The notes under the pieces: model-generated | Told to the model about the DNA's origin: nothing | Databases searched by the model: none | The model's input: only the letters and a program-made list of their open reading frames with translations | Shown here: in pieces, positions 54,201-64,000 of the stretch | How the letters are laid out: every line of letters begins with the position of its first letter | How positions within the stretch are numbered: the first letter of the stretch is position 1 | Translations under genes and position numbers: made by a program | Assembly: GCA_024867545.1 (NCBI GenBank) | Contig: JANFNE010000039.1 | Span: forward strand, 310,001 to 374,000 | DNA: 64,000 nt | Source: Phytopythium helicoides | Taxonomy: Eukaryota > Oomycota > Peronosporomycetes > Pythiales > Pythiaceae | Direction of reading: 5' to 3'

Positions 54201-55847
54201 TCACTCCATGTAGTGAGGAACGTACATCCGAAACTCGCCGTCTCGACAGGCAGTGTACACACGCCCAGAGCCCTGAGCTACCGCAAGACCGCGCACAGGA
54301 TCGAACTCTGGACCAGTTAACTCTGTCGATACTGAAGGATTCACGCCATCTTCACCAATAGTCATGCCTCGCCAGTGGCAGCATGCGCCGTCTCCATGAG
54401 CAGTCCAGACACCAGTGCTGGATGGCGCGATCGAGTGAATAGGGGCAGAACTGCGAGAAGCCACGTGGAGCGGAGAGCTGCATATTCAGTAGCAAAAGAC
54501 TGTCGTGTGAGCTTCACGCCTCCACAAATGGACGCACGACTGATTGAGATGTACCTGGTTTGACGCAAGTCCCATGCAGTCAAGAAGCCATCCTCCGTTC
54601 CGGTGTACAACAACGGACCACCCAATTCCGAAACCTCAACTGCGGCACATGAGAGAACGGCAGACGGACCATCCAAGTTGAGCGCCTGGCACAAATGACC
54701 AATACAACACAACGGTAAGCATTGTGGATCCATGAGGAGAGCAAGCAACCAACGAAGCTTACCGCTGCACGAGAGCGGATGTCAACACCAAGCACCTCGC
54801 CATTGTCGAGACCCGCAAAAAGCACTTTGCCTTCGGTCTCTGATTCGCTATCGTTCAGAGTGCCGCCTGTGCCATCGTCTTCCAACAGACAGTTTGTGGT
54901 GTCCTGAAGTATGGAGAGGCAGTGAACGGCACTGCTGGCGTCGTTCGCCCACCGAGCGATCGCTGACTGCGCCGCGCAGCTCCACAGCTGGATCAATCCG
55001 TCGCTTCCGCAAGCTGCGCACCGTCATGTCCATGAGTTCAACAAGTACCTGCTGGCAACACAAAAATGTGGAGCTACGCACAGGCAACGTTGCGTCCCCT
55101 CCCGATAATGGCAACATCTTCGACTCCGCCAACATGTCCTCGCAGTGTAGCCGCACATCGGCCAGTCACGCTCCAAATACGCAGCGTGAAGTCCAGCGAG
55201 CCCGTGAGCTGTACTTGAGAGCTCGGGAAGAATCGCACTGCCGTGACGTCGGCCACATGACCAGCAAGCGGCAGCATCTGCGTGCGCGCCTGCTGGTCCC
55301 AAAGTAGACACGTTCCATCCGCCGCGCCAATGGCGACAAACCGCTCGTCGTTCGACACGTCCACCGCGTACAATTGCAGCGACGACTTGGTCCTTTTCTT
55401 GCCGCTTCTGGTGCCCACGCTGGCGTCGCTGTTCATGGGGTGCGACAGGCTCCGCTCGAGATCAAACGCGTCGGTTGGCGCCTGGAAGACCGTGCGCACC
55501 TGCGCCAGCTGCGCGTTGCCCGCCGGTAACGCCGCCGCCACCTCGATCCAGTGCTTGTCCCTCCTCGTCACCTCCACCAGGTGCGCTGGGTGCTCGCGCT
55601 CGCCCTCGAGCGCAGCGGAGACCACCGCCGCCGCGCTCGCATCCGCGCGAAGAGGCAGCTGGTACTGCGTGCTGCTGGCGCTGGCGCGGACCTCGCGGCC
55701 GCGCAAAGCCACCGAGCGCTCGTAGACATCGAGCCAGCAGCTCTCGTCCTCCCCCGCCGCGCTCCAGTCCGGCTGGAGCTGCATGTAGAAGCTGCGCGCC
55801 GGCGGCTCCCCCGCCATGGCCGCGAGCTGCACTTTCTCGATTGTCAA
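54201..55847 (-). CDS. PAAF1: proteasomal ATPase-associated factor 1 (WD40)
   Basis: PAAF1 binds 19S ATPases and affects 26S proteasome assembly. The first in-frame ATG is at 55847; an ATG at 55817 (MAGEPPARSF) is an alternative. Landmarks are VDVSNDERFVAIGAADGTC, GHVADVTAVRFFPSSQVQLT, GHVGGVEDVAIIGRGRNVVS, ALLYTGTEDGF-type LLYTGTEDGFLTAWDLRQ, and the C-terminal block TELTGPEFDPVRGLA then GRVYTACRDGEFRMY, which matches PAAF1's end. At least two introns lie at about 54475-54555 and 54695-54770, and a one-base shift near 55075 follows RGRNV. The stop is at 54201-54203. Confidence 0.85.
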
Positions 55848-56119
55848 GGCGGATGGTAGTCAAATATAAATTAGCGGAATCATGATATATTCGTTCTTAT
55901 TAGATAGTGCAGGAGGCATGGGAGTGATGGCAACTGAGAGAGTGCTGGTTCAATGGGTTCACACTGCAGCATTGCTTGCCGGATGCCCATGGCAGTTCCC
56001 AGCTCACCTCCACAGCAGGCCCTCGCAGCTCCACAGCAGTTCTAGCAACTCTACAACACCAAAGCATCACATTGCCAATTGTCGACGCTACTGCAGTACT
56101 ACAAGCCAAGCAGCCAGCC

Positions 56120-57241
56120 ATGTCGTGCCAGATCTGCTTCGAGGACTCGGTCGAGATCGCGCAGGTCGCCGAGCTCGGTGGCGCGCTCTGCCGTCGATCG
56201 TGCCAGGCGCGCGTCTGCGTGCTGTGCTTCGCACGACACATCGAGGTCTCGCTCGAGAGTTTCTACCCCGGTGTGCTCCCGACCATCCGCTGTCCGATCT
56301 GCTTGCTCCCCATGCAACTGGCGCACTGGTCGCTGGCGCTGGATAGCTCGAACCTCACATCAGACAAGCTGGGCGAGCTGCGAGCCAAGTACGAGACATT
56401 GTGCAAGCAGGCGTGCGCATTCACGCAGCCGTGTTGCAACGATGAGGGCTACACGCATCTGCCTGACGAAGACATCAACTACGAGAAGTTCAAGCACGAG
56501 CTCGAACTCCCGCCGTCCGAGGTGGACGAATACCAACGGATCGTGAATCTCTTCTGCGAACACCGCGCCGAGGCTCATGAGATACTCGATTTCTCGGAGC
56601 GCAATTTTGGCGTCGCTGCTACGCGAGAGCTTGTGGAGCGCACGCTTCGCCACATCATGGACAGCGAGCGTCGTGCGCGGCTGATGCTAGCGTTCTTGTT
56701 TCGGTTCCCGCAGACCGTGACGCGCTGCTGTAAACACGATATTTGCTTCAATTGCAAGCGCACTGGCCATCCCGGGAAGTGCAACGACTTTGAGGAAGCT
56801 GTTGATGAGGGGCAGTGCCTGTTGCGCTGCCGCGAGTGCCGCGTGATGATCATGTCAGTGGACGGCTGCGACACTGTCGACTGTGCGTGCGGGTTCCGCA
56901 TGAGCTGGCGTGACGAGACCGAATTGCGTACGCAATACAAGAGGAAACTTCTGCCCATCGACATTTATGACAAGACCGCGCTTGAGTCGTTTCTTGCCGT
57001 GAGGAGTTGCACGAGGGGAGTTCACCGCGAGCTCGCCGTGCGTCACGAACGAATGCGGCTCGAGCGACTGGGTCCTTGGACTCAGCGCTACAAGAGAATG
57101 CTGTATCGCTTGGTCGAAAAGTGGCTCTGGCGCCATCGCTTCGACACTGTTCTCGCAACCCTGGGCGCCGATCAGTACTGGGACTTGCTCCCCCAGAGGG
57201 AAGAAGACGCGCTCTTCGCCATCCCCATGGACGTGTTCTAA
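56120..57241 (+). CDS. RBR-type RING protein, copy 3
   Basis: This is an intact 373-residue paralogue. RING1-like CQICFEDSVEIAQVAEL and CPICLLPMQ; IBR-like CCKHDICFNCKRTGHPGKC; RING2-like CRECRVMIMSVDGCDT then VDCACGFRMSW; one C-terminal helical module (YKRMLYRLVEKWLWRHRF) and the tail EEDALFAIPMDVF. The start at MSCQ is common to all copies; the frame also stays open to an ATG at 55976. It lies only about 270 bases from the PAAF1 start on the other strand, so they share a promoter region. The central region (56390-56560) has diverged most from copies 1 and 2. Confidence 0.75.
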   Translation: MSCQICFEDSVEIAQVAELGGALCRRSCQARVCVLCFARHIEVSLESFYPGVLPTIRCPICLLPMQLAHWSLALDSSNLTSDKLGELRAKYETLCKQACAFTQPCCNDEGYTHLPDEDINYEKFKHELELPPSEVDEYQRIVNLFCEHRAEAHEILDFSERNFGVAATRELVERTLRHIMDSERRARLMLAFLFRFPQTVTRCCKHDICFNCKRTGHPGKCNDFEEAVDEGQCLLRCRECRVMIMSVDGCDTVDCACGFRMSWRDETELRTQYKRKLLPIDIYDKTALESFLAVRSCTRGVHRELAVRHERMRLERLGPWTQRYKRMLYRLVEKWLWRHRFDTVLATLGADQYWDLLPQREEDALFAIPMDVF

Positions 57242-57450
57242 TCGAGAAGTGCTGCGACTAATAGACTCCTTTCGTGTTTTTCATGCTCATGGCAGCTCAA
57301 GCGCATTTTTGCATTTGACGTGAGACCGTTCCATGGTATCCAGAGCGTGATGAGCAGAGTCAACCGCTGGCTCTGGCGAAAGGTCACTTTGGATTGGAAC
57401 TGCTCGCCCATCGAAGGGCTTGACGCGCGTCCACACGGCTCCAGTTGCTA

Positions 57451-59157
57451 ATGGAGCGGAGCTTCAGCGCGCCAGAGGCGGTGACTGCGTCTGAAGCCGC
57501 GGGGGAAGCCAAGTCGCCTACCGGGAAGCTCGACGGAGGCATCCGCACGGCGGTGGGCGTCGCGTCGTACCTGCGCTCGGCGATTCGTCGGCGTGGCGAG
57601 ATCTTTCGGGCATCGGACGCCAACGATGGCGAGGCGGAGAAGGGCGAGGCTGCAGCTTGGGAGGAGGGGCGAGCGGCGACAAGCGAGAGCGACACACAGA
57701 GCAGCAGTGCGAGCGCCGAGTTCGTGAGTCCTCCGTGGTCTGCGACATCGAGTGGAGTCGAGGCTTCGGACCAGCTCACTGGGCACGGCGAAGCTGCTTG
57801 CGAGCTGGGAGGAGACGAGCAATACGCTGCCGAGACGCTGCCGTCGTTCTCACGAATTCCGAGTGCATCGCCAAGTCGGTACGAGGTGATCTACGATCCG
57901 TTGAACGAAGAAGGTGGTAATCTGGACGATGCGACGGACTCAGAGGACCCTGAGGAGCCAGTAATGCGTCAACAGAGCGATTCCTCAGCGCAAAGCGACC
58001 TCAAGGTAGAGTATGTGGATGTGCTACTACAAGCAGACCGTCACGGCCTTGGCCTCAATGTCAGCCTCGCGACGAAGCAGACCGGAGATGTCATCATTGT
58101 CCAGTCATTCCGGCGCTTGCATCCGAGTGACGTTGGCCCAGCCGAAGCATGCCACAAAATCCGCATCGGGGACGAACTGCACTCAGTCGATGGTGTGCGA
58201 ATTACATCAATCAGGCAACTCCACGCCAAAGTCCACGGCACCCCTGACGGATCGTTTCTGTTGCTTCGCTTCCTTCGGACAAATGAGTCACTTGTTCGTG
58301 CGCCGTCGAAGAGAGCATACCCGAAAGATGAAGAGGAAGCTCAACACTTTGAAGAGAAAGCAGCTTCTGATGTTACACTTGATGTAGAGCACGCGATTCG
58401 GGACAATCCACAAGTTGCTGCGCTGATCCGAGGTTTAACGGAGACCAACCAGCGGTTACAGGAGCAGCTTTTAGCCAGCAGGCTGAAACAAGATGAGCTT
58501 AACATACAGCTTGACCAACTCTACTCGTTGTACGCGCGAACACAAGTCGATAGCAGCTTATCATCGTTTTTGTTGTCCAAGTCGCTGCGACCACTTGTGT
58601 GGCGAAACGGCAGCCGAACACCGGACGCAATTGAAGATCATGCGCTTGGCATTGACCGAAGCTTGTATTCTTCAAAGGTGCTGCTGGAGATCGAAGACGC
58701 TGTTGACGCAGAGTATGAACGTCTACGACACAACTTTGAGTTGCAGTACACCATCGACAAAAAGCAACTGGAGCGCCGATTTGCTGAAAAGGTCAAGGAG
58801 CTGGAAGCGACTGCTTCAAAAAAGATAGCTATGCTCCAGGCCGGTTACGAACATGTTGCTCGGCGATTTGAAAATATGGCCGAACATTCAACAGAGCCCA
58901 AGATATGTCGTTGCCGTAGCTCAGAAGGAGCATTTCCTGCAAAATTATCTCATGAGGAAAGTATAGCGGAGCTCAAGCTGGAACAAATCAGGAAAATTGT
59001 TGAAGAGCACAAACACCAACAAGCCGAGCGAGATATCCAACTTCTTGAGCTGGAGTTGCAAGAAAGCAAAGCTGCTCCACGCGTAGCCAGCGCGGCTGAC
59101 TTTTATTTGAGTATCCCCAAAAGCCAAGATCCTGGCGCTAGTACATGTGCTGCGTAG
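57451..59157 (+). CDS. PDZ-domain coiled-coil protein
   Basis: This is an intact 568-residue ORF starting at 57451 (MERSFSAPEAVTASEAAG). The first 185 residues are acidic/Ser-rich and disordered. A PDZ domain follows at about 190-275 (GLGLNVSLATKQTGDVIIVQ, CHKIRIGDELHSVDGVRI, GSFLLLRFL), with GLGL as the peptide-binding loop. A long coiled coil follows (ALIRGLTETNQRLQEQLLAS, then FELQYTIDKKQLERRFAEKV), with a second one near the end (IRKIVEEHKHQQAERDIQLL). It looks like a cytoplasmic adaptor; the partner is unknown. No introns or frame breaks. I do not recognise an orthologue outside oomycetes. Confidence 0.75.
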   Translation: MERSFSAPEAVTASEAAGEAKSPTGKLDGGIRTAVGVASYLRSAIRRRGEIFRASDANDGEAEKGEAAAWEEGRAATSESDTQSSSASAEFVSPPWSATSSGVEASDQLTGHGEAACELGGDEQYAAETLPSFSRIPSASPSRYEVIYDPLNEEGGNLDDATDSEDPEEPVMRQQSDSSAQSDLKVEYVDVLLQADRHGLGLNVSLATKQTGDVIIVQSFRRLHPSDVGPAEACHKIRIGDELHSVDGVRITSIRQLHAKVHGTPDGSFLLLRFLRTNESLVRAPSKRAYPKDEEEAQHFEEKAASDVTLDVEHAIRDNPQVAALIRGLTETNQRLQEQLLASRLKQDELNIQLDQLYSLYARTQVDSSLSSFLLSKSLRPLVWRNGSRTPDAIEDHALGIDRSLYSSKVLLEIEDAVDAEYERLRHNFELQYTIDKKQLERRFAEKVKELEATASKKIAMLQAGYEHVARRFENMAEHSTEPKICRCRSSEGAFPAKLSHEESIAELKLEQIRKIVEEHKHQQAERDIQLLELELQESKAAPRVASAADFYLSIPKSQDPGASTCAA

Positions 59158-59328
59158 TGCGGAGACACTAATTGTATCACAATCATGCTTTTTGTTGTCA
59201 GCGCGCACCTTTCTGTAAACCATAACTGGCTGCAAACTTTCATCATCAACTCGACGCGAACCGTTCCCATTCCATAATGTACTTAGTAAACTCAACGACA
59301 AACGGCGCAACGGAGATAGTGGTGTTGA

Positions 59329-61398
59329 CTAGCTGGTCGCACACTCCTGCACACCTTCTTGCTCACCGCCAGGCTGAAACACCAGCCGAATGATGTTCGG
59401 GTGAGCACCGATGTAAGCGCTCAGCAAGTTCCCCATCTGATTTTGGTTTTGCGCCGTCAAAGCGTCGAGCTCCTCTTCAGTCAATGCGGTTTCCTCTTCT
59501 TGGGTTGGGGTCCACAGACGGATTACATTCTCGATGCCACTTGTCGCGAGACACGCATCGAAAGGATGTGGCTGCACGCAATTCACGATATCCTCGTCGG
59601 CTTCAATTGCATTGACAAGCTTGCCAGTTGCCTTTTCCCAGATAAATGCGCGCCCGTCATCGCTCCCTGCCACGATATAAGCGCCATTCTTGCCGAAAAA
59701 AGATGCTTCTTTAATATCGGTTTGGACGTTGCAGTAGCCGATAAAGCGACGAAGTACGTCGCAATTGACGGGTTGGGCGTTTACGTGCCGGCTGTGCCAA
59801 AATTCGTCCTCGGTGTTCGGGATGTTTGTGGACGGACTCGCACTTTCCCTTGCTGGAGGCGATGCAGGATCATTACGCTCATCTTCGCTGTCACTAGATT
59901 CGCTGGAGTCTTGAAAAGCAAATAGTGGATGGCTGGAGAGGCGACCGCGTAGCGAGCGGCGTCCATTAATGTATGGTTCGACGTCCTCTGCGTGGTCAGG
60001 ATACTTCTCGCGATACTGCTTTGATCGCCAAATCGAATGCTCGTACCGTTTTGCTCGATGCAGTGCTTCTATGTACGTGACATCGACCTCTTGATTCTCG
60101 GGAGTGAGCTCAAGCGCGCGCTTGCAATAAGTAGCCGCCAAATAAGTGTCTGCATTCCACGATCGGCCGATGTAAGCCTTTGCAGCAGTGTGGTACAAAT
60201 CAGCTAGAAACGAGTCTGGTAGATTCACGGACTGAGCAGCGTGGCACGCCTCGGACAAAAGCTTGATGGCATGCGTAAAGTCGTCAGCAAGGATTGCATT
60301 TCCGCCGCGCATCTTCAGCGCTATAACATCTTCAGCGCTTATCTTGGTTGGAATGCTGGAGTCGTCCATGTGCATCCCGTTTTGCCACACGGGTGGAGCG
60401 TTTGGAGCACTACCTCCTTCGACTTTCTCAAATTGCTGAATCGGACGAGGCCCGCTTCCGATCTTGAACAAGTAAATGTGATCATTATGGTAGTTTGCAA
60501 GAAGCTCTGTGCCGTCGGGGCTGAATTGGATACTGGTTCCGTGCGACGAGTCATGCGTGCGCTTCACAGAGTCCTCGCAGAACTCATCAAGATGAAAGTG
60601 GGGTGGCGCAAAAATCTCGGTTGGAATAGTTGCCCCGTTGCTCGTTGCTACCGACGAACGATGCTGCTGAATACGCAGCATCCGGCGATCATATAGCCGC
60701 GTATAGAAGTCCCCGCATGCAAGTGCCACCTTGGTCGGGTCATGCGGGTGCACCGCCATGCCCATTCCTCGCAGAACCTTCCCATGCCTGGTACGTCCAA
60801 GACGGATGAGAATACCCGAGGTGTCCGGTTCATCGCATCGGCCGTCCATTCGCGGTAGTGCGCGCACGTCAAACTGGTACACAAGCGCGTCCTCCGCGGC
60901 TGTCCAAAACACCTTCGGGACGCCTGGAGAGCTAGCAATGTCCTTGACTCGTCCTCTGTGGACTCGGAAGAGTTTGGTGCAGTCGGGGGCTCGGAACGGC
61001 GCGTAGTGGATGCGCACGTCGTTGTCCATGGCGCCGGTTGCGATGATGTGGTCGTTGGTCTCGGGCACGAAGCAGACGGCGAAGATGTTCTGCACGTGGC
61101 CCGTCTCGATGACCTCGCGCGTCTGGCGCGAGTAGTAGTCCCACACGACGACGCGGTGGTCGTCCGAGCCCGAGGCCAGCAGGCTGCCGTCGCGGTTCCA
61201 GCGCAGGTGGTTCACGCAGCCCTCGTGCGCCTCCAGCACGCTCTCGCAGCGCAGGCGCCGCACGAGGCTGCCGTGGCCCTGCAGCGCCGCGTCCACCGCC
61301 GCGTTGCCGCGCAGCTCGCGCTCCTGCAGCAGCCGCGCGAGCCCCACGGGCCGCGGGTCGTAGCGCCACTGCCACTGGCGCCTCCCCATCTTCTTCAA
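59329..61398 (-). CDS. WDTC1: WDTC1-like WD40/TPR protein (CUL4 substrate receptor type)
   Basis: This is an intact, intronless 689-residue ORF; the start is 61398 (MKKMGRRQWQW), with a second Met three codons on. WD40 repeats are present in the first 300 residues (HEGCVNHLRWNRDGSLLASG, HVQNIFAVCFVPETNDHIIA). A TPR-like region follows at about 345-455 (GNAILADDFTHAIKLLSEA, YLAATYCKRALELTPENQE), then an acidic linker and the last WD repeats (CNVQTDIKEASFFGKNGAYI, GSDDGRAFIWEK, HPFDACLATSGIENVIRLW). The order WD-TPR-WD and these blocks match WDTC1/ADP, a DCAF-type substrate receptor for CUL4-DDB1. It shares a divergent CCAAT promoter with the gene at 61645. Confidence 0.85.
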   Translation of the reverse strand: MKKMGRRQWQWRYDPRPVGLARLLQERELRGNAAVDAALQGHGSLVRRLRCESVLEAHEGCVNHLRWNRDGSLLASGSDDHRVVVWDYYSRQTREVIETGHVQNIFAVCFVPETNDHIIATGAMDNDVRIHYAPFRAPDCTKLFRVHRGRVKDIASSPGVPKVFWTAAEDALVYQFDVRALPRMDGRCDEPDTSGILIRLGRTRHGKVLRGMGMAVHPHDPTKVALACGDFYTRLYDRRMLRIQQHRSSVATSNGATIPTEIFAPPHFHLDEFCEDSVKRTHDSSHGTSIQFSPDGTELLANYHNDHIYLFKIGSGPRPIQQFEKVEGGSAPNAPPVWQNGMHMDDSSIPTKISAEDVIALKMRGGNAILADDFTHAIKLLSEACHAAQSVNLPDSFLADLYHTAAKAYIGRSWNADTYLAATYCKRALELTPENQEVDVTYIEALHRAKRYEHSIWRSKQYREKYPDHAEDVEPYINGRRSLRGRLSSHPLFAFQDSSESSDSEDERNDPASPPARESASPSTNIPNTEDEFWHSRHVNAQPVNCDVLRRFIGYCNVQTDIKEASFFGKNGAYIVAGSDDGRAFIWEKATGKLVNAIEADEDIVNCVQPHPFDACLATSGIENVIRLWTPTQEEETALTEEELDALTAQNQNQMGNLLSAYIGAHPNIIRLVFQPGGEQEGVQECATS

Positions 61399-61644
61399 TG
61401 TCGCTCTGGGGGAGAAAGAAACCCCGCGTGGTCCTGTATAAGTAGTGCAAATTACACCGTACCCTCTGTGCTGCGATTAAAAAGATGCGGACTGGGGATG
61501 ATTGCGCCAAATCAGCCAATCGCGGCATCTTCAATGGCGGATTACGCGCGATGATTGGCTGAATAGTCCTGGAAATCATGCGCAAGGCGTCAATCCACGT
61601 GAGTTACTATCATTTCCGTCGTGGCGACGCGAGCACCACGCTCC
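61399..61644. promoter_or_regulatory. divergent promoter with inverted CCAAT pair
   Basis: TCAGCCAATC at 61512-61521 and its exact reverse complement GATTGGCTGA at 61553-61562 form a 10-base inverted repeat around a 31-base spacer. They sit between the divergent WDTC1-like and kinase-like genes, one CCAAT box facing each way. Confidence 0.65.
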
Positions 61645-62945
61645 ATGACGCGCGCGCTGCGCTTCCAGGCGCCTGGCGCCGCCGCGACGTCGCGCAGAGC
61701 GCGCGCAGCTGTGACGGCGGCCAAGTTGTGCGCGGTGGCGGCGGTGGGCGCGCTGCTGTGCTGGAACGTGACGCTGCTGTCGCGGCTGTCGACGCGCGCG
61801 GCGAGCGACGGCGCCCGGCTTCGCGCTCAGGCGGCGGTGGAGCGCCAGTCGGTGGACGAGGGCGGCTCGCTGCCGTGGTTCCTGCAGCCGGAGGCGTACG
61901 AGAAGGAGGTGAGGCGCGTGGTTGGCGCGGACGAGCTGGTGGAGAAGGCGCTGATGGAGAAAGGACGGTGGGATTAGAGCGGATGCGACTTCTCGAGCGC
62001 CGTGGGGCTGTTCAAGCCCGAAGAGCTGGACATCAACTGCGGGAACATTGACGAGCTGCTGCTCGGCGAGTTTATTGGAGCGGGGTTCTGGCGGGAGGTC
62101 TACAAGGCGTCTTGGAAAGGTGCGGGTCTTGGTGGTGGACGGTTGGAGCCGATTCGCGCCAACACTCACGCACGTGCATCTGTGCGAACACAGGACGGGA
62201 TATCGCCGTCAAGCTCGTCAAGAAAAGCCTATTGGACCGACCTGACATCATCCCCCGACATGTCGAGGAGAGTGCGGCGATCTTCCCGATCCGGAACGAC
62301 CCTAACATCGTGTCGCTCGTGGGCTGGTGCGACACCACCGTCATCGTCGAGTACATTCCCCAGCAACTGGATACACTGCTATTCGAGTCAGAGGAGCCCA
62401 TTAGTGTGCGTCGCTCAATGGAGCTCGCTCGAGATGCGGCGCGCGGTGTCTCTCAGCTGCACGGAGCTCCAGGCGGTCCCTTTGCTCATGCCGACCTGCA
62501 AGCACGCCAGTTTTTGATTGACGCAAACGGCACATTGAAGCTCAACGACTTCAACCGAGTCAAGTTCACAGGCCCACAACGTTTTCAAGGAAAGAAAACT
62601 GGCGAGAAATGTACGTTCCAGACCTCGGTCGCCAAGGGCAAATGGCGCGCGCCGGAGGAATATACCCACCGAAATCTGGACGAGAAGCTCGACGTGTACA
62701 GCCTGTCACTCGTGCTGTGGGCGATGCGATCGCGTGTGAAGCCCTACCGAGAATACACTCGCGAGGAAGTGTACGAGAAGGTCCCTCGCGGCCTTCGGCC
62801 GTCTGTCGACGCCATGAGTGAGTATCCTGCGGCAATGCGGGACCTGATTGTGCGAGGCTGGAGCGCCGACCCGACTGAACGGCCAAGTGCAAGCGAGATG
62901 GCACAAGAGATTGATCGTATCTTAGCAAGCTATGTGCCCGAGTAG
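61645..62945 (+). CDS. membrane-anchored kinase-like protein with in-frame stop
   Basis: The start at 61645 (MTRALRFQAPGAAATSRR) is followed by a signal anchor (LCAVAAVGALLCWNVTLL), implying a luminal/outside kinase-like domain. The frame meets TAG at 61975-61977 (GRWD*SGCDF), then continues in the same frame with CGNIDELLLGEFIGAGFWRE. The intron is 62120-62193. Kinase-like landmarks are RDIAVKLVKKSL (ATP-site Lys), HVEESAAIFPI, VIVEYIPQQLDTLL, HADLQARQFLI (in place of HRDLKxxN), KLNDFNR (DFN in place of DFG), KWRAPEEY and DVYSLSLVLW. This DFN variant is seen in a stramenopile/plant group of divergent kinases. Activity is uncertain. The stop at 61975 is either an error or a true break. Confidence 0.68.
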
Positions 62946-63140
62946 CTCACCCAGATATACGTAGCGTAGAGCGAAACTAGTAGCAAGTAGAGCTAATGAT
63001 GCAGTGGCCAGTGCGACCGACTCGACAATGCAAGAAGTTATGAACAGCAACGTCAAGCTCATAAATACTCGTTTGGTTAACGATGCCTGACTAGCCTCTG
63101 GTCGGCTTTCACATACAGCACTAAATACTTGGGGGCGTGT

Positions 63141-64000
63141 CTAGTTGCACACCGGCTTCAGCGGGTTCTCGTCGAACTCACCGAGCCACCACTGCACTTG
63201 GCCCTTGGCACGACAGTAGTTGGTCGTAGCCGACGGGCCGATGCGCTTACGGCACAGAGGGCAGTGGACCTGAAACAGCAGCCACTCAAAAATGCACTCA
63301 CGGTGGAATGCGTGGTTGCAAGGAAGCACTACCGGGTCGTTCTCATCGCCAGCACAGTCGTCGGTCGGGTGCGAATGCTCGCAGTCGACGTCTTCGAGGC
63401 AGATGACGCACTGCGTCGACTCGGTCGACCAGGTCGAAGCCGTCGAGTGGAAGCTGTCGAGCAGCTCTGAGTCCGAGCTCGACGCGCGCAGGCTGGGTTG
63501 GTGGTTGTCGACGAAGATCTGAAGCAGCGAGCGGCGGTCAGTGGCATCCTCGACGCCGAGGAACTTGAACACGTGCTTCGGAAGCTTGTTACGCGCGTGG
63601 AAGCACTTCATAGCACTGCCCGGGAGCAGGATACAGCGAAGCAGGTGAAGGAGCACAAGCTCGAGCTTCTCCTTGCGGTCGGCGATCACACGCGAAGAGG
63701 ACGAGAAGACGAGGCGCTTCTTGGGGAAGCACAGCGAGACGTAGTCACGGATGGCCTCGCACGAGCCGGTGCACTTGGCGCTGCGGCACGTCCACAGATC
63801 CTCGATCTTGCCGCGGAACTTCAGAAACTCCGAGTAGCGGTAGGACACAGTCCAGCTCTTGCCGGTTGTGATGTTGGACATGGTGGCCGAATAGACCACA
63901 TGGTCGTCCTCGATGGTGGCCGAGTCGACGTGGACATCGAGCGGCAGCTCTTGGCGCACACCAGACTGCAGCATCTTGACCGAGAAGTTCTTGATCTTCT
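63141..64000 (-). CDS. PX-domain / RING-H2 protein, 5' end outside window
   Basis: The frame is open to the right edge of the window, so the N-terminus is missing; a Met at 63974 (MLQSGVRQELPLDVHV) may be internal. The N-terminal part is PX-like for phosphoinositide binding (VVYSATMSNITTGKSWTVSY then RYSEFLKFRGKI). The C-terminal RING-H2 reads CVICLEDVDCEH, VVLPCNHAFHRECIFEW, then CPLCRKRI. Together they suggest an E3 ubiquitin ligase on endosomal membranes. The stop is at 63141-63143 after LKPVCN. No frame break in the visible part. Confidence 0.82.
   Translation of the reverse strand, partial: KIKNFSVKMLQSGVRQELPLDVHVDSATIEDDHVVYSATMSNITTGKSWTVSYRYSEFLKFRGKIEDLWTCRSAKCTGSCEAIRDYVSLCFPKKRLVFSSSSRVIADRKEKLELVLLHLLRCILLPGSAMKCFHARNKLPKHVFKFLGVEDATDRRSLLQIFVDNHQPSLRASSSDSELLDSFHSTASTWSTESTQCVICLEDVDCEHSHPTDDCAGDENDPVVLPCNHAFHRECIFEWLLFQVHCPLCRKRIGPSATTNYCRAKGQVQWWLGEFDENPLKPVCN

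Overview
The window comes from a protist nuclear genome, most probably an oomycete of the Phytophthora/Pythium type. Genes are packed on both strands, introns are short (about 50-120 bases) with GT..AG ends and a CTGAC/CTAAC branch-like motif, and coding regions are GC-rich. The gene set fits a flagellated stramenopile: dynein-2 light intermediate chain, an IQ-rich myosin, an IQ/WW/B-box giant protein and an EF-hand/PH/CaMK fusion kinase. No bacterial operon, CRISPR array, rRNA or convincing tRNA was seen. The species cannot be named from sequence alone.

Layout. 1-5.1 kb: 3' part of a Sec22-like R-SNARE, an intact intronless Fanzor (eukaryotic TnpB-like RNA-guided nuclease), a second very short SNARE-like gene with the same intron position, and dynein-2 LIC. 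5.3-11 kb: proteasome beta-2, a cytochrome P450 and the DEAD-box helicase DDX27/Drs1. 11.4-16.2 kb: two unrecognised coiled-coil/small genes and a PLAC8-family protein. 16.7-20.7 kb: a secreted alpha-L-rhamnosidase-like gene split by a hAT-type transposase ORF. 21.9-29.4 kb: an SNase-domain protein, a hypothetical protein and the IQ/WW/B-box protein. 29.9-34.6 kb: an unconventional myosin. 36.3-41.8 kb: a membrane sulfatase-like protein and the EF-hand/PH kinase. 43.4-57.2 kb: three dispersed paralogues of an RBR-type RING protein interleaved with cactin, glutamate-cysteine ligase, an SLC35-type transporter and PAAF1. 57.4-64 kb: a PDZ/coiled-coil protein, a WDTC1-like WD40/TPR protein, a membrane-anchored kinase-like protein and a PX-RING protein cut by the window end.

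A property of the whole window is that many genes that look well conserved change reading frame by one base, often in short homopolymers, while other genes (Fanzor, transposase ORF, WDTC1, PDZ protein, RBR copies 2 and 3) are uninterrupted. Uncorrected assembly indels explain this better than mass pseudogenisation, so the coordinates of broken genes are outer limits rather than exact exon sets.

The most notable element is the Fanzor gene, which sits between two SNARE genes that appear to be tandem duplicates. Next are the three-copy RBR family with a duplicated C-terminal module, and the hAT insertion in the rhamnosidase gene.
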